DNA of 64,000 nt, taken from CBDCYH01 sp965224105 (lineage in GTDB: Bacteria > Bacteroidota > Rhodothermia > Rhodothermales > JABDKH01). Below are positions 28,546-37,286 of this stretch, one piece after another. The translations under genes were made by a program, and so were the position numbers. Below the pieces are notes generated by a model. The model was not told where the DNA came from. It saw only the letters and a program-made list of their open reading frames with translations, and did not search any database. The stretch spans positions 1,364,001 to 1,428,000 of the forward strand of contig CBDCYH010000002.1 in the NCBI GenBank assembly GCA_965224105.1. The letters run 5' to 3'. Position 1 is the stretch's first letter. Each line of letters begins with the position of its first letter.

Positions 28546-29251
28546 ACCCACAATGCGATTTCTGCTGGGCATGCTGATTCTCTTGTTGTGGACATCAGCC
28601 AGTTACGACGCGTTCGACCAGGATGGGAACGCGCAGGCCGTCCTCATCGAAAGCGGTCAGGCGTTTCACTATGCGGACCAGCTGACCGGGCGGTTAACAG
28701 CGAATGGCGAAAGGTATTCGGCGGTAGAGCTTACTGGCGCCCACCGGACATTACCGCTTGGTTCATCCATTCGAGTGCGGAATAAATCGAACGGCAGGAC
28801 CGTGGTAGTGCGCGTGAACGACAGGGGACCGTACGTGCCGGGCAGGATTCTCGATCTTTCTGCAGCGGCTGCTGATTCGTTGCGCATGGACCGGCGCGGC
28901 CCAACCGATGTGGAACTGTTCACCGTTACAGGCGGCCTACCCGAACAGGCACGCGCCGCGATAGCAGTGGATAACCGCGTCCAGGAAAAGCGCAAAGCCG
29001 AAGAAAAGGAAAGCAAAAAAAACAAATTCACCGTCCAACTGGGTTCCTTTTCGGATATCCAGGCAGCAACCGAGGTTGCCAATTCGGTTGACGGTGCCTG
29101 GATACAGGCAACCCGGGTCGATGGAAAAATGTACTTTCGCGTAAACCTTGGTGTCTACGAGGATCGCGAAAACGCGGAAAAAAAGTTGAAGGAGCTGAGG
29201 GAGCGAGAAATATCCGGATTTGTAAAAACTCTTGAGGAGGCAACGTCGTAG
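28532..29251 (+). CDS. rlpA: RlpA-like protein: DPBB domain plus SPOR domain
   Basis: This 239-residue exported protein has a signal segment at 1-25. A double-psi beta-barrel at about 42-130 contains GQAFHYADQLTGRLTANGE, LPLGSSIRVRNKSNGRTVVVRVNDRGPYV and GRILDLSAAAA. A SPOR domain at about 165-237 (KFTVQLGSFSDIQAATEVAN) follows a charged linker. RlpA proteins bind and may cleave peptidoglycan strands lacking side chains at the division septum. It overlaps the ChaN-like stop by 14 bases. Confidence 0.9.
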   Translation: MKTSKPTMRFLLGMLILLLWTSASYDAFDQDGNAQAVLIESGQAFHYADQLTGRLTANGERYSAVELTGAHRTLPLGSSIRVRNKSNGRTVVVRVNDRGPYVPGRILDLSAAAADSLRMDRRGPTDVELFTVTGGLPEQARAAIAVDNRVQEKRKAEEKESKKNKFTVQLGSFSDIQAATEVANSVDGAWIQATRVDGKMYFRVNLGVYEDRENAEKKLKELREREISGFVKTLEEATS

Positions 29252-29281
29252 GTTGCCGAACCCAAAAAATTAGCCGAACAG

Positions 29282-30928
29282 ATGAAAGCAAAACACATCA
29301 CCTCCTTGTACTGCCTCCTGCTCGCAGTCCTTTTGACCGGATGCGCAGACAATACACCGCATGAAAACGATCACGCAACAGACTCGTCCACTTTATTGAA
29401 AAAGTACACGCCTTTTACGCTCTCGGCAGACATGGCCGGACTGACCGAGAATCAGAAAAAAATGATTCCCATTTTGATCGAGGCCTCCAAAGCGATGGAC
29501 GACATCTACTGGGTGCAGGCCTACGGCGACAAGGACGACCTAATCGCAAACATCGACGATGCAGGGCTGCGCGAGTATGCCATGATTAACTATGGTCCCT
29601 GGGATAGACTCGATGGCAACCGTCCGTTCGTAGAAGGTGTTGGCGACAAGCCCGCCGGAGCAAACTTCTATCCATCCGACATGACCGTGGATGAGTTTAA
29701 TGAAGCCGCGGAGGCAAACCCTGATCTCGCCGACCTGTACACGATGGTTCGCCGAGATGCCAACGGTGACCTTACCGCTATCCCGGTGCGGGAGTTTTTT
29801 AAAACTGAAATGGAGTTTGCGGCGCAGAAACTTCGGGAAGCGGCGGACCTGGCGGATGAACCACAACTTGAGCGCTATCTCCGCGCGCGGGCGGATGCGT
29901 TCGTCACGGGGGACTACTACACCAGCGACATGGCATGGATGGACATGAAAGACAACACGCTGGATGTTGTGATCGGTCCGATTGAGGTATATGAGGATGA
30001 GTTGCTCGGTATCAAGGCAGCCAACGAGGCGTACGTTTTGGTGAAGGATAAAGAGTGGAGCGCCCGCCTGGCCCGCTACGCCAGCCTCCTACCGATGCTC
30101 CAAAGAGAGCTGCCGGTGCCGCCGGAGTACAAAACGGAAATGCCTGGCACGGACTCGGATCTAAATGCGTACGACGTGATCTATTATGCAGGTCAGGCAA
30201 ACGCAGGATCTAAAACGATCGCCATAAACTTGCCGAACGACGAGCGCGTGCAGGCTGCCAAGGGATCTCGACGGCTTCAGCTAAAGAATGCGATGCGCGC
30301 GAAGTTTGACAAGATACTGATCCCTATCGCCGGTGAGTTGATCGCTGAAGACCAGCGCGCGCATGTGACATTCGACGCGTTCTTCTCCAACACTATGTTC
30401 CACGAGGTCGCACACGGACTCGGTCCTAAAAACACACTGGACGGCCAGGGCACGGTGCGGTCTGCGCTCAAGGAGCTCGGATCAGCACTCGAAGAAGAGA
30501 AAGCTGATATCCTCGGGCTGTACATGGTTACCAAGCTGAACGAAGCAGGCGAATACGATGCCGACCTGATGGACAACTACGTTACCTTCATGGCGAGCAT
30601 TTTCCGTTCGGTCAGATTTGGTGCATCCAGTGCGCACGGTAAAGCGAATATGATCCGGTTCAATTACTTCAAAGAAAAGGGGGCGTTTACCAAAGACGAA
30701 GACGGAGTGTACCGGATCGACTTTGACAAAATGCAGGATGCCATGAACAGTCTAAGCGAAATGATTCTGACGCTCCAGGGCGATGGGAACTACAACGGTG
30801 TTTCGCGCCTGGTCGAGTCGCATGGTAAAGTACTCCCGGACTTGCAGGCGGACCTGGATCGGCTGGGCGCTGCAGGCATCCCGGTAGATATCACATTCAA
30901 CCAGGGCCTCGATCACCTAGATTTGTAA
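29282..30928 (+). CDS. M49-like (dipeptidyl-peptidase III family) zinc peptidase, lipoprotein
   Basis: This 548-residue protein has a lipobox LTGC (cysteine at about residue 21). The zinc site is H374-E-V-A-H378 followed by GLGPK, with the second motif E405-E-K-A-D409 completing metal binding. This is the HEXXH form of M49 (classical DPP III has HEXXGH). The N-terminal half is alpha-helical (ENQKKMIPILIEASKAMDDIYWVQAYGD), as in Bacteroidota M49 relatives. It probably trims peptides at the envelope. It ends 6 bases before glnS. Confidence 0.85.
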   Translation: MKAKHITSLYCLLLAVLLTGCADNTPHENDHATDSSTLLKKYTPFTLSADMAGLTENQKKMIPILIEASKAMDDIYWVQAYGDKDDLIANIDDAGLREYAMINYGPWDRLDGNRPFVEGVGDKPAGANFYPSDMTVDEFNEAAEANPDLADLYTMVRRDANGDLTAIPVREFFKTEMEFAAQKLREAADLADEPQLERYLRARADAFVTGDYYTSDMAWMDMKDNTLDVVIGPIEVYEDELLGIKAANEAYVLVKDKEWSARLARYASLLPMLQRELPVPPEYKTEMPGTDSDLNAYDVIYYAGQANAGSKTIAINLPNDERVQAAKGSRRLQLKNAMRAKFDKILIPIAGELIAEDQRAHVTFDAFFSNTMFHEVAHGLGPKNTLDGQGTVRSALKELGSALEEEKADILGLYMVTKLNEAGEYDADLMDNYVTFMASIFRSVRFGASSAHGKANMIRFNYFKEKGAFTKDEDGVYRIDFDKMQDAMNSLSEMILTLQGDGNYNGVSRLVESHGKVLPDLQADLDRLGAAGIPVDITFNQGLDHLDL

Positions 30929-30934
30929 CAGCGA

Positions 30935-33229
30935 ATGGCAGAAAGTCGAGTGAACGAGGAAGGCCCGTCCAATTTTATTGATGCGATTATCCGCAAGGAC
31001 CTGGAGAAAGGTACCTACGATGGCCGGGTGGTAACGCGTTTTCCTCCAGAGCCCAACGGTTACCTGCACATCGGTCACGGCAAGTCGATTTGTCTGAATT
31101 TCGGTTTGGCTCAAACACACGGCGGTGTTTGCCACCTGCGCTTCGATGATACCAATCCGACCACCGAAGACATTGAATACGTGGAGTCCATCCAGAACGA
31201 TGTTCGGTGGCTGGGTTTTGATTGGGGAGACAACCGGTTTCACGCTTCAGATTACTTCGAGCAACTCTATGAACACGCTGTCGGGCTGATTCGCAAAGGT
31301 CTGGCCTACGTCGATAGCCAGGATGTGGAAGCGATTCGTACCGGGCGCGGGACGGTCACAGAGGCAGGGGTCGAGAGTCCGTACCGGAACCGATCTGTGG
31401 AAGAGAACCTGGATCTTTTTGCGCGGATGAAGGCGGGAGAGTTCGAAGATGGTACCCACGTCCTGCGGGCCAAAATTGATATGACCGAAGACAACATGCT
31501 GCTGCGCGACCCGCTGTTGTATCGCATCCGCCACGCGCATCATTATCGTACGGGGGATACATGGTGCATCTACCCGATGTATGATTACGCACATCCGCTC
31601 TCCGATGCCATCGAGGGGATAACGCACTCACTGTGTACGCTGGAGTTTGAGAATAACCGGGCGTTGTACGACTGGGTCGTGGAAAACACGTGGTCGGATC
31701 CGCGTCCACACCAGTTCGAGTTTGCGCGATTGAACCTGGGTTACACCGTCATGTCGAAGCGCAAGCTGTTGGTGCTTGTGAACGAAGGCAAGGTTTCTGG
31801 ATGGGATGATCCACGGTTACCCACTATTGCCGGGCTGCGACGGCGCGGTGTTCCTCCGAGCGCCATCCGCAGATTTTGTGATGAGGTGGGCGTCGCCAAG
31901 GCAAATAGCAGGATAGACGTTGGCCTGCTGGAGTATTCCATTCGCGACGACCTCAACAGCGAGGCTCCGCGCGTGATGGCGGTGCTGGATCCGCTGCGAG
32001 TAACGATCACAAATTATCCTGATGAGCAGGTAGAATGGTTGGATGCACCGAGCTATCCATCCGAATTGGCAAAACCGGGGTCCCGTAAGGTACCCTTCGA
32101 AAAACACCTCCTGCTGGAGCGCGCAGATTTCGACGAGAACCCGCCCAGGAAGTTTAGGCGGCTGTCACCGGGCAAAGAAGTCCGTCTGCGATACGGATAC
32201 TTCATAACGTGTACGGATGTGGTAAAAGACGATGCGGGCAATGTCGTCGAATTACTTTGCACGTACGATCCCGCCACGCGGGGTGGGGATGCGCCCGACG
32301 GGCGAAAAGTGCAGGGGACCCTCCACTGGGTGTCTGCGAATCACTCTGTTCCTGCCGAGATACGACTCTACGACAGGCTTTTCAAAACGGAGCAGCCCGA
32401 CCATCCTGACTCTAACTTTCTTGACCACCTTAATCCAGAATCCCTACGGACGTTGCTCGATGCACGAGTGGAACCATCCGTTGTTGCGGACTCCCCGGGC
32501 ATCCGGTACCAGTTCGAGCGGCAGGGATACTTTTGGAAAGACCCGGAAGATTCTACCGACCGGGCGCTGGTGTTCAACAGAATCGTAACGCTTAAAGACA
32601 CATGGTCGAACCGAGGCCAATCGACGGCAACATCATCAGCCAAACAAAAAAGAATGTCTGCAGCGACTCACGTGCACAGATTGCCGGAGTTGAATGCCGA
32701 GGAGAGTTCGCTGGCGCAGCGATTGGAAACGGAGTTTGGACTAAAGAAAAAGGTCGCCTATTTGTTGGCGTCCAGGGGTGAGGTTGCTCAACTCTACCTC
32801 GCGGCACTCGACGCGGATGCCGACCCAGTCAAGACCGCAAACGTGCTGGTTAATGACTTGCCGTCTGGTGAGGCCGGTAAGATTGACGGACCCGCGTTGG
32901 CCGAGTATGTGACGTTGCTTTCTGCGAATCGGATTTCGTCCAGCAAGGGAAAGGAGTTGATCCGGCTCATGGCCGACACGGGCGGTAAGCCCGAGGAATT
33001 GATGCGCGAACACAACCTCGAGCAGGTGTCAGATCAGGCCGAGCTTGCGGAAGTAATAAAAAAGGTGATTGGAGCACATCCATCTGAGGTTTTATCCTAC
33101 AACGGAGGTAAGAGAAACCTCATAGGTTTCTTTATTGGCGCGGTGATGAAGGCGACCGGCGGCACCGCCAATCCTGGTGCTGCGCGGGAAATGCTGACCA
33201 AGGCACTGGAGTCAGAAGCCAGCATTTAA
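30935..33229 (+). CDS. glnS: Glutamine-tRNA ligase fused to a YqeY/GatB-type tail domain
   Basis: This 764-residue class I synthetase has FPPEPNGYLHIGHGKS, with the HIGH motif at H45-I-G-H48. The KMSKS-equivalent VMSKRK is at M273-S-K275, and the anticodon-binding barrels follow (to about 560). Residues about 585-764 form an added domain of the GatB/YqeY type (KVAYLLASRGEVAQLYLAAL, GGKRNLIGFFIGAVMKATGG), known as an RNA-binding tail in Deinococcus and several other bacteria. It charges tRNA-Gln directly. Length and motifs are complete. Confidence 0.96.
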   Translation: MAESRVNEEGPSNFIDAIIRKDLEKGTYDGRVVTRFPPEPNGYLHIGHGKSICLNFGLAQTHGGVCHLRFDDTNPTTEDIEYVESIQNDVRWLGFDWGDNRFHASDYFEQLYEHAVGLIRKGLAYVDSQDVEAIRTGRGTVTEAGVESPYRNRSVEENLDLFARMKAGEFEDGTHVLRAKIDMTEDNMLLRDPLLYRIRHAHHYRTGDTWCIYPMYDYAHPLSDAIEGITHSLCTLEFENNRALYDWVVENTWSDPRPHQFEFARLNLGYTVMSKRKLLVLVNEGKVSGWDDPRLPTIAGLRRRGVPPSAIRRFCDEVGVAKANSRIDVGLLEYSIRDDLNSEAPRVMAVLDPLRVTITNYPDEQVEWLDAPSYPSELAKPGSRKVPFEKHLLLERADFDENPPRKFRRLSPGKEVRLRYGYFITCTDVVKDDAGNVVELLCTYDPATRGGDAPDGRKVQGTLHWVSANHSVPAEIRLYDRLFKTEQPDHPDSNFLDHLNPESLRTLLDARVEPSVVADSPGIRYQFERQGYFWKDPEDSTDRALVFNRIVTLKDTWSNRGQSTATSSAKQKRMSAATHVHRLPELNAEESSLAQRLETEFGLKKKVAYLLASRGEVAQLYLAALDADADPVKTANVLVNDLPSGEAGKIDGPALAEYVTLLSANRISSSKGKELIRLMADTGGKPEELMREHNLEQVSDQAELAEVIKKVIGAHPSEVLSYNGGKRNLIGFFIGAVMKATGGTANPGAAREMLTKALESEASI

Positions 33230-33405
33230 GAGGAAAGTTGAATCAACGGTGATGTTGCAAGTTTGGGTGTATTATGGAACCCGGACGAGCCAGTGGGCAT
33301 AAATTGGCGGCACTTCTACGAAGTCAGCTCTTGCCCCTGGAGCGAATATTACATTTTGCCTCGTTCTGTACGATGGGAAAATATTCAAGAGTTTAATCGG
33401 ATCAC

Positions 33406-34578
33406 GTGTTTAGTCGTTTATTTCCAATACTTGCCAGCCTGGTTGGAATAGCGTTTCTGCTTACGGGCTGTGATTTCAGTGAGCCCAGCGAAAAAATTGA
33501 ATATTCGGCAGCGGTCACCAGCGTTCTAAACCTCCCGCAGGACGGCTATGAGTATGAAAACGTGCCGTTACCAGCGCATTTCCGAACTGCCGCGGCAAAC
33601 GAACTGGACAACACCCCCATCGGCAACCGTACGACGAACGATGGCGCCACTTTGGGTAGGGTTCTGTTTTACGAAAAAGACCTCTCCGCCAATAGCACGA
33701 TCTCTTGCGCGTCTTGCCACGTCCAGTCCGCCGGATTCACTGATCCTGATCGCTTTAGCAAGGGATTCGAAGGTGGCCTGACGTCTCGAAACTCGATGAG
33801 CCTGGCCAATTCCCGTTTTCAGCCAACAGGATTTTTCTGGGACGCCCGCGCAGCATCCCTTGAGGAGCAGGCGCTCGGGCCCATCCAGAGCCACGTCGAG
33901 ATGGGACTGGATCTGAAGATTCTTGTCGAGCGTGTGGAGAGCAAAGAGTACATGCTCGAATTATTTGAGCGTGCTTTTGGCGATCGCGAGGTTACCCCGG
34001 ACAGAGTGGGCATGGCCATAGCACAGTTTGTGCGATCAATGATTTCCTGTCAGACACCTTTTGATAGGGCCTTCTCGCAGGTGGGATCGTTTGAGCCAGA
34101 TTTTCCCACCTTTACGGCGATGGAAAATCGCGGTAAGCAAGTTTTCGCTGAGGCCAAGTGCGCCAGTTGCCATCTGGCCCGGAAAGATGAGATTGGCAAC
34201 GGGGCAATTTTTGTAATAGACAGATTGCACAATGTAGGGCTGGACGCAGGAGCGGATGGCGATGACATCGGTCTTGGCGGCGTAACAGGAGACCCGGCCG
34301 ACAACGGGAAGTTCAAGGTTCCGTCCCTCCGCAACGTGGAGGTCAGCGGACCATATATGCACGACGGCAGATTCACGACATTGGAGGAAGTTGTCGAGTT
34401 TTACAACTCGGGAGTCAAGCCTCATCCCAACCTGGATCCGCTGATGCGTGACGACAATGGCGATCCGTTGCTACTGGGGCTGTCCGACGACGACAAGCAG
34501 GCGTTGATCGCCTTTATGGAGACCCTCACGGATAGAGAGTTGTTAACGGATCCACGCTTTTCAGATCCGTTTAAGTAG
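33406..34578 (+). CDS. Di-haem cytochrome c peroxidase (MauG/CcpA family), lipoprotein
   Basis: The start is GTG, and the 390-residue product has a lipobox LTGC. Two CxxCH haem-c sites occur, C101-A-S-C104-H105 and C252-A-S-C255-H256. Other family marks are GATLGRVLFYEKDLSANSTISC, GFTDPDRFSKGFEGG, NSMSLANSRF, FKVPSLRNVEVSGPYMHDGRF, and a terminal LIAFMETLTD. Such enzymes reduce hydrogen peroxide in the periplasm or oxidise side chains. It stands alone, with a 176-base gene-free stretch upstream and the tRNA gene downstream. Confidence 0.93.
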   Translation: MFSRLFPILASLVGIAFLLTGCDFSEPSEKIEYSAAVTSVLNLPQDGYEYENVPLPAHFRTAAANELDNTPIGNRTTNDGATLGRVLFYEKDLSANSTISCASCHVQSAGFTDPDRFSKGFEGGLTSRNSMSLANSRFQPTGFFWDARAASLEEQALGPIQSHVEMGLDLKILVERVESKEYMLELFERAFGDREVTPDRVGMAIAQFVRSMISCQTPFDRAFSQVGSFEPDFPTFTAMENRGKQVFAEAKCASCHLARKDEIGNGAIFVIDRLHNVGLDAGADGDDIGLGGVTGDPADNGKFKVPSLRNVEVSGPYMHDGRFTTLEEVVEFYNSGVKPHPNLDPLMRDDNGDPLLLGLSDDDKQALIAFMETLTDRELLTDPRFSDPFK

Positions 34579-34591
34579 ATCGTGACGCGTG

Positions 34592-34665
34592 TGGGCGGTG
34601 AGGGAGTCGAACCCCCGACCTTCTGGGTGTAAACCAGACGCTCTAACCAGCTGAGCTAACCGCCC
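34592..34665 (-). tRNA. tRNA-Val (anticodon UAC)
   Basis: The reverse complement begins GGGCGGTTAGCTCAGCTGG and ends in the matching CCGCCC plus a discriminator A. The acceptor stem, D arm (AGCTCAGCTGGTTAGAGC), anticodon stem TCTGG/CCAGA around TTTACAC, and T arm with GGTTCGA are all formed. The anticodon TAC reads valine GUA codons. No CCA is encoded. The cloverleaf was drawn by eye. Confidence 0.95.
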
Positions 34666-34854
34666 TCGGTACTTTCTCGAGGGTTGCGAAGCCTAGAATA
34701 TTACTTCCAAAACCCTTCAAATGTCAATGGCGCCTGTGTCTTTTCGGGTGCTGATTCGTATCTTGGCGATCCTTTTGCCAGATCCGGAGCGCGGACGGGA
34801 AACCGTCGACATCGACTTCGAAAAATGGTGTCTGGCCGACTCAATTACTGAAAA

Positions 34855-35010
34855 ATGAAAAGAACCTACCAACCCAGCCGCCGCAAGCGAGCAAATAAGC
34901 ACGGCTTCAGAAGCCGCATGGCGACCAAGAATGGCCGCAAGGTACTTGCACGCCGGCGAGCGAAGGGACGAACAAGCCTGTCTGTATCCGACACCAGAAG
35001 CGGCAAATAA
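34855..35010 (+). CDS. rpmH: 50S ribosomal protein L34
   Basis: This 51-residue highly basic protein opens MKRTYQPSRRKRANKHGF and continues RSRMATKNGRKVLARRRAKG, the L34 signature. It is followed by a short tail LSVSDTRSGK. It is too short for many gene finders but is unmistakable by position and sequence. It starts the rpmH-rnpA-yidC-mnmE-mnmG-rsmG cluster; rnpA follows after 29 bases. Confidence 0.97.
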   Translation: MKRTYQPSRRKRANKHGFRSRMATKNGRKVLARRRAKGRTSLSVSDTRSGK

Positions 35011-35039
35011 GCAAGGTCGCGCACCGACTTCTGCGTCCG

Positions 35040-35423
35040 ATGTACCCACGCAAACACAGTCTCAAGAGCCGAAAAACAATCGACTCCTTGTTTGACAGGA
35101 AAAATCGCGACGTTCGGAAGATCGACGCGGGCACCGTACGACTTCTCTACATGAAACAGGCGGATTCCTCAGCCGAGGATGTGAAAATCGGGGTCGCTGT
35201 GAGCAAAAAAACTGGCAAGGCCGTCTCGAGGAACCGAATAAAACGACTAATGAAGGATTCCGTACGCGTGTGCATCAATGAGACCAGCCCCGACGTAAGA
35301 GGCAACCTCGTGGTGATGGCGCTTTTTCGTGGAACGGCAGCCCAGCTGGACCATACACGCGGAGACTTCGATCGCGCCTGGGCTCTCATGTCAAAGGAAA
35401 TCAGAGAACAACCGAGCAGGTAA
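35040..35423 (+). CDS. rnpA: Ribonuclease P protein component
   Basis: This 127-residue protein carries the RnpA signature: KHSLKSRKTIDSLF at the start, KIGVAVSKKTGKAVSRNR, and the RNR motif R64-N-R66-IKRLMKD, ending in a helix. It binds the RNase P RNA and the tRNA precursor during 5' maturation. rpmH precedes it and yidC follows after 3 bases. No yidD is inserted between, unlike many bacteria. Confidence 0.96.
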   Translation: MYPRKHSLKSRKTIDSLFDRKNRDVRKIDAGTVRLLYMKQADSSAEDVKIGVAVSKKTGKAVSRNRIKRLMKDSVRVCINETSPDVRGNLVVMALFRGTAAQLDHTRGDFDRAWALMSKEIREQPSR

Positions 35424-35426
35424 TTT

Positions 35427-37283
35427 TTGGACCGCAACGTAGTAACCGCGACAATACTCATCGGCTTGATAATGATGGTGTGGCTGTACTGGCTGTCACC
35501 ACCCCCAACCGAAGGTCCCATAGCGCAAGACTCGACTGCCGTCCAGCAACCCGAGGTTCTACCGGGAGAAGAGGAAGCAGCACAAGCGCAGCCACTACTG
35601 CAGAGTGAGGTACAGCCAGTATCCGATTCGCTATTCGCCCGCGCGCAGTCTGGCTCCGAACGGCTCATCACAGTAAACAACCACCTTTACACGGCCGTCT
35701 TTTCGACGAAAGGCGGTACCGTTAAGTCGCTCACCCTCAACGAGTATTTACGCCACGACCGCGAGTCCCAGGTTCAGGTGGTAGCCGAAAAAGAACTCGG
35801 TGCACTTGGCCTTGTGTTTACTTCACCCGCGAGCCACGTGGTAGATACCCGCGCACTGTATTTCGAAACCGATGAATCCCGGGAGTTGATTGATGTTGCG
35901 TCCGGTCAGTCCGAGCTGGCGTTCACGGCACAGCTTGGCACCGGGCAGCTGAGGCTCGTGTACACCTTTGTCCCCGACAACTATGAGATCAAGCTTCGTG
36001 TTGAGCGCGAAGGGTACGCCACCTACGCGATCCGTGACTACGAAGTGATCTGGGATGGCGGGATGCCGTTCTCAGAAGCCGATTCCAAAACGGAGGGGAT
36101 GCGGACCGGCGCGTTTGCTCGAAGCGGTGGATCCGTTGAGGAGCTTACGCTTCTCAAAAAAGAGTACGACGAAAAACTTTTAAGCGGACAGGTCGATTGG
36201 GTTGCCGTAAAAAACCAGTACTTCGCTGCGGTGATTATGCCCGGCCAACGCACCGGCGGCGCTGAACTGATCGGCGAGAGATTTGGTGAACCGGGCGACT
36301 CACTGTTCGCGAAAGATTTTGAGCTCGGCCTGCGCATACCAGCCGCCGCCGATGGTGCCGAAGCTTACACGCTGTACCTCGGCCCCATGGAGTACTTCCG
36401 ACTCCGGAAGTACAAGCTGGGTCTATACAACATGGTCGACTACGGCATCAACTTTTTTGAGTGGATGACGCGTCCGCTGGCCAAGTACATTTTCATTCCT
36501 CTCTTCGCGTTCCTTTCCAAATTTATCCCGAGCTACGGTGTTGTCATCATCGTACTCGCGGTAATAATGAAGATCGTCTTGTATCCGTTTACGAAGCGTA
36601 GCTACCGGAGCATGGCGCACATGCGCGAGCTACAGCCCCGCATGGCCGCGATTAAAGAGAAGTACGCGGATGACCCTGCAAAACAGCAGGAAGCGACGAT
36701 GAAGCTCTACAAAGAGACGGGTGTTAACCCGCTCGGGGGTTGCGCACCGATGCTTTTCCAGTATCCGGTGATCATTGCGCTGTGGCAGTTCCTCCCGCAA
36801 TCGCTTGAAATTCGCCAGCAGGGCTTCTTATGGGCGAACGACCTTTCCGCGCCCGACAAGATCCTTCAACTTCCGTTCGAGATTCCGTTCTACGGTGATT
36901 TTGTTGCTGGATTCACTCTGCTCATGGGTCTGTCCATGATTGTGCAGATGCGCATGCAGTCGAGCGGTGCGGCCGCCAACCCGCAAATGAAGATGTTCAC
37001 CTATCTATTCCCGGTGATGATCTTCGCCATCTTCAACCGTTTTGCCTCTGGCTTGAGTTTGTACTATCTATGCTTCAACGTGCTCACCGCGATCCAGCAG
37101 AAATGGATCAACCACACCATCGAGAAAGAGAAGGAGGCGAATGGTGGTGTGCTGGTAAGTGGGAAAGCGAAGAAACGCGCCGCTGCGAATGCCGCCGCCA
37201 GCAAGAATGGCAAAAACGGGCGAGGGAAGAACGGTAAGAAGAAGTCCGCAGGATCGGGCAAGAAACAGCGCACGGTGAAGTAG
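35427..37283 (+). CDS. yidC: Membrane protein insertase YidC
   Basis: The gene starts at TTG and encodes 618 residues. TM1 is at about 5-24 (ATILIGLIMMVWLYWL), followed by a large periplasmic beta domain at about 70-330. The Oxa1/YidC insertase core is at about 350-560, with GVVIIVLAVIMKIVLYPFTKRSYRSMAHM, MRELQPRMAAIKEKYADDP and a final FNVLTAIQQKWIN. A strongly basic tail (GKKKSAGSGKKQR) ends the protein. It inserts inner-membrane proteins with or without Sec. Length is normal for Gram-negative YidC with a large P1 domain. Confidence 0.97.
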   Translation: MDRNVVTATILIGLIMMVWLYWLSPPPTEGPIAQDSTAVQQPEVLPGEEEAAQAQPLLQSEVQPVSDSLFARAQSGSERLITVNNHLYTAVFSTKGGTVKSLTLNEYLRHDRESQVQVVAEKELGALGLVFTSPASHVVDTRALYFETDESRELIDVASGQSELAFTAQLGTGQLRLVYTFVPDNYEIKLRVEREGYATYAIRDYEVIWDGGMPFSEADSKTEGMRTGAFARSGGSVEELTLLKKEYDEKLLSGQVDWVAVKNQYFAAVIMPGQRTGGAELIGERFGEPGDSLFAKDFELGLRIPAAADGAEAYTLYLGPMEYFRLRKYKLGLYNMVDYGINFFEWMTRPLAKYIFIPLFAFLSKFIPSYGVVIIVLAVIMKIVLYPFTKRSYRSMAHMRELQPRMAAIKEKYADDPAKQQEATMKLYKETGVNPLGGCAPMLFQYPVIIALWQFLPQSLEIRQQGFLWANDLSAPDKILQLPFEIPFYGDFVAGFTLLMGLSMIVQMRMQSSGAAANPQMKMFTYLFPVMIFAIFNRFASGLSLYYLCFNVLTAIQQKWINHTIEKEKEANGGVLVSGKAKKRAAANAAASKNGKNGRGKNGKKKSAGSGKKQRTVK

Positions 37284-37286
37284 AGC

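Noticed and set aside
34579..34854. Replication origin beside rpmH
   Set aside because: I saw no cluster of DnaA-box-like sequences, and no dnaA gene is present in the window.
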